Assembly (NCBI GenBank): GCA_938022295.1 | Contig: CALIDR010000113.1 | Span: forward strand, 1 to 6,435 | DNA from: an uncultured Burkholderiaceae bacterium | Lineage (GTDB): Bacteria > Pseudomonadota > Gammaproteobacteria > Burkholderiales > Burkholderiaceae_C | Direction of reading: 5' to 3' | Length of the DNA stretch: 6,435 nt | Shown: positions 5,605 through 6,435 of the stretch, piece after piece | How the letters are laid out: each line of letters opens with the position of its first letter | How positions within the stretch are numbered: position 1 is the stretch's first letter | Made by a program: the position numbers and the translations under genes | Notes under the pieces: model-generated | What the model was told of the DNA's origin: nothing | What the model saw: the letters and a program-made list of their open reading frames with translations, nothing else | Databases searched by the model: none

Positions 5605-6144
5605 TCAGTGCCCCGCGAAGTCGACCAGCGTGAACACCGCGAGCCCGGCGTCGCGCAGGCGCTTGGAGCCGCCGAGCTCGGGCAGGTCGACGATCGCCGC
5701 GCCTTCGACGACGCGCGCGCCGAGCCGCTCGAGCAGCCGCTTGCCGGCGCCCATCGTGCCGCCGGTGGCGATCAGGTCGTCGATCAGCACGACGCGCTGC
5801 CCGGGGCTGACGGCGTCGGTGTGCATCTCGACGGTGGCGTTGCCGTATTCGAGCTCGTAGGTCTCGGCCACCGTCTCGAACGGCAGCTTGCCCTTCTTGC
5901 GGATCGGCACGAAGCCGACGTTGAGCTCGTAGGCGAGCACCGAGCCGATGATGAAGCCGCGCGCGTCGAGCCCCGCGATGGCGTCGGGTCGGGTGTCGAA
6001 GTAGCGGTGCACGAACTGGTCGATCAGCACGCGGAACACGCGCGGGTTGGCCAGCAGCGGCGTGATGTCGCGGAACATCACGCCCGGCTCGGGCCAGTCG
6101 GGCACGGTGCGGATCGTGTGCTTGATGAGCGCGCGCGGGTCCAT
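5605..6144 (-). CDS. apt: Adenine phosphoribosyltransferase
   Basis: 179 residues, the usual length for this enzyme. It converts adenine plus PRPP to AMP and pyrophosphate in purine salvage, in the cytosol, normally as a dimer. The PRPP-binding loop VVLIDDLIATGGT lies at residues 118-130 with the paired Asp122/Asp123. Upstream are the conserved GLDARGFIIGSVLAYEL (58-74), the RKKGKLP loop (82-88) and YELEYG (96-101), all diagnostic of the Apt branch as opposed to other phosphoribosyltransferases. The N-terminal PDWPEPGVMFRDITPLL (15-31) also fits Apt. The ATG at 6142-6144 agrees with the family N-terminus, although no strong ribosome binding site is visible. The gene starts 38 bp after the stop of the partial histidine phosphatase gene and is followed on the same strand by the small basic protein gene. 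All active-site motifs are intact. Confidence 0.97.
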   Translation of the reverse strand: MDPRALIKHTIRTVPDWPEPGVMFRDITPLLANPRVFRVLIDQFVHRYFDTRPDAIAGLDARGFIIGSVLAYELNVGFVPIRKKGKLPFETVAETYELEYGNATVEMHTDAVSPGQRVVLIDDLIATGGTMGAGKRLLERLGARVVEGAAIVDLPELGGSKRLRDAGLAVFTLVDFAGH

Positions 6145-6182
6145 CGCGGCACGATGATAGGGGCGCCGGCGCGACCCGCGGA

Positions 6183-6435
6183 TCAGACGAGGTTCAGGCG
6201 CGCCAGCACCTGCGGGCGGCCGCCGTCGGCCGCCGGTTTCAGCAGCAGGCCCTCGCCCGACGTCGTCGAGCTGCCGGTGAGGTCGTTGAGCACGAACTGG
6301 TGCGTGATCCAGACCTCGAACCGCCTGGCGGGCACCGCGGCCAGCGCGGCGCGCAGCGCCTGCAGGCGCTGTTCGCGCGTCGCCGCCTCGGCGCCGACCG
6401 GCGAAGCGAGCGCGTCCCAGACCTCGTGGCGGCCG
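6183..6435 (-). CDS. Histidine phosphatase family protein, C-terminal 83 residues (cut by window edge)
   Basis: Only the C-terminal part is present; the start lies beyond the right edge. The frame is open from the edge to TGA at 6183-6185. The segment WITHQFVLNDLTG followed shortly by SGEG matches the C-terminal active-site region of histidine (phosphoglycerate mutase-like) phosphatases, where the His of THQ is the second catalytic histidine and such proteins often read VTHQxNITALTG followed by SGE. The first catalytic motif, RHG, would lie in the missing part, so activity cannot be judged. The helix before it (REQRLQALRAALAAV) fits the family fold. The substrate is unknown. It is the first visible gene of the minus-strand run leading into apt, with a 38-bp gap. 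Confidence 0.7.
   Translation of the reverse strand, partial: GRHEVWDALASPVGAEAATREQRLQALRAALAAVPARRFEVWITHQFVLNDLTGSSTTSGEGLLLKPAADGGRPQVLARLNLV

Noticed and set aside
2000..5860. A plus-strand open frame of 1286 codons spanning sulP, the dehydrogenase, the small protein gene and part of apt
   Set aside because: It overlaps four well-supported genes in other frames or on the other strand, and its translation is Arg/Ala/Gly/Pro repeats without any domain. Long stop-free shadow frames are expected in DNA this rich in G and C.

Overview
The window is very GC-rich, with strongly G/C-biased third codon positions in the main genes. The protein style of the adenine phosphoribosyltransferase, the FAD enzyme and the SulP transporter fits a betaproteobacterium (Burkholderiales or Rhodocyclales). 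That placement rests on recognition by eye, not on a search.

Layout from left to right. Positions 1-146 hold no gene I can support. A class II Fic protein (AMPylase type, with its own inhibitory helix and a C-terminal winged helix) lies on the minus strand at 147-1340. Positions 1341-1835 are a less GC-rich intergenic stretch that looks accessory. It holds a 47-bp near-palindrome just upstream of fic, a doubtful minus-strand small ORF bracketed by two nearly identical hairpins, a 9-bp direct repeat, and the unclear start region of the next gene. A SulP-family anion transporter with a C-terminal STAS domain runs on the plus strand to 3635. Its 3' end overlaps by 25 bp the 3' end of a convergent minus-strand gene for a COG2509-type FAD-dependent dehydrogenase (3611-5323).

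The right-hand part is a minus-strand run that reads, in transcription order: the C-terminal end of a histidine phosphatase family protein (cut by the window edge), adenine phosphoribosyltransferase (apt), a 52-residue very basic protein of unknown function, and the COG2509 dehydrogenase. Gaps are 38, 67 and 55 bp, so one operon is possible. Only apt has a clear pathway role (purine salvage). The other members look like conserved housekeeping or orphan genes.

I see no CRISPR array, rRNA, tRNA, complete insertion sequence or clear defence system. The most interesting items are the 52-residue basic protein and the repeat-bearing region upstream of fic.
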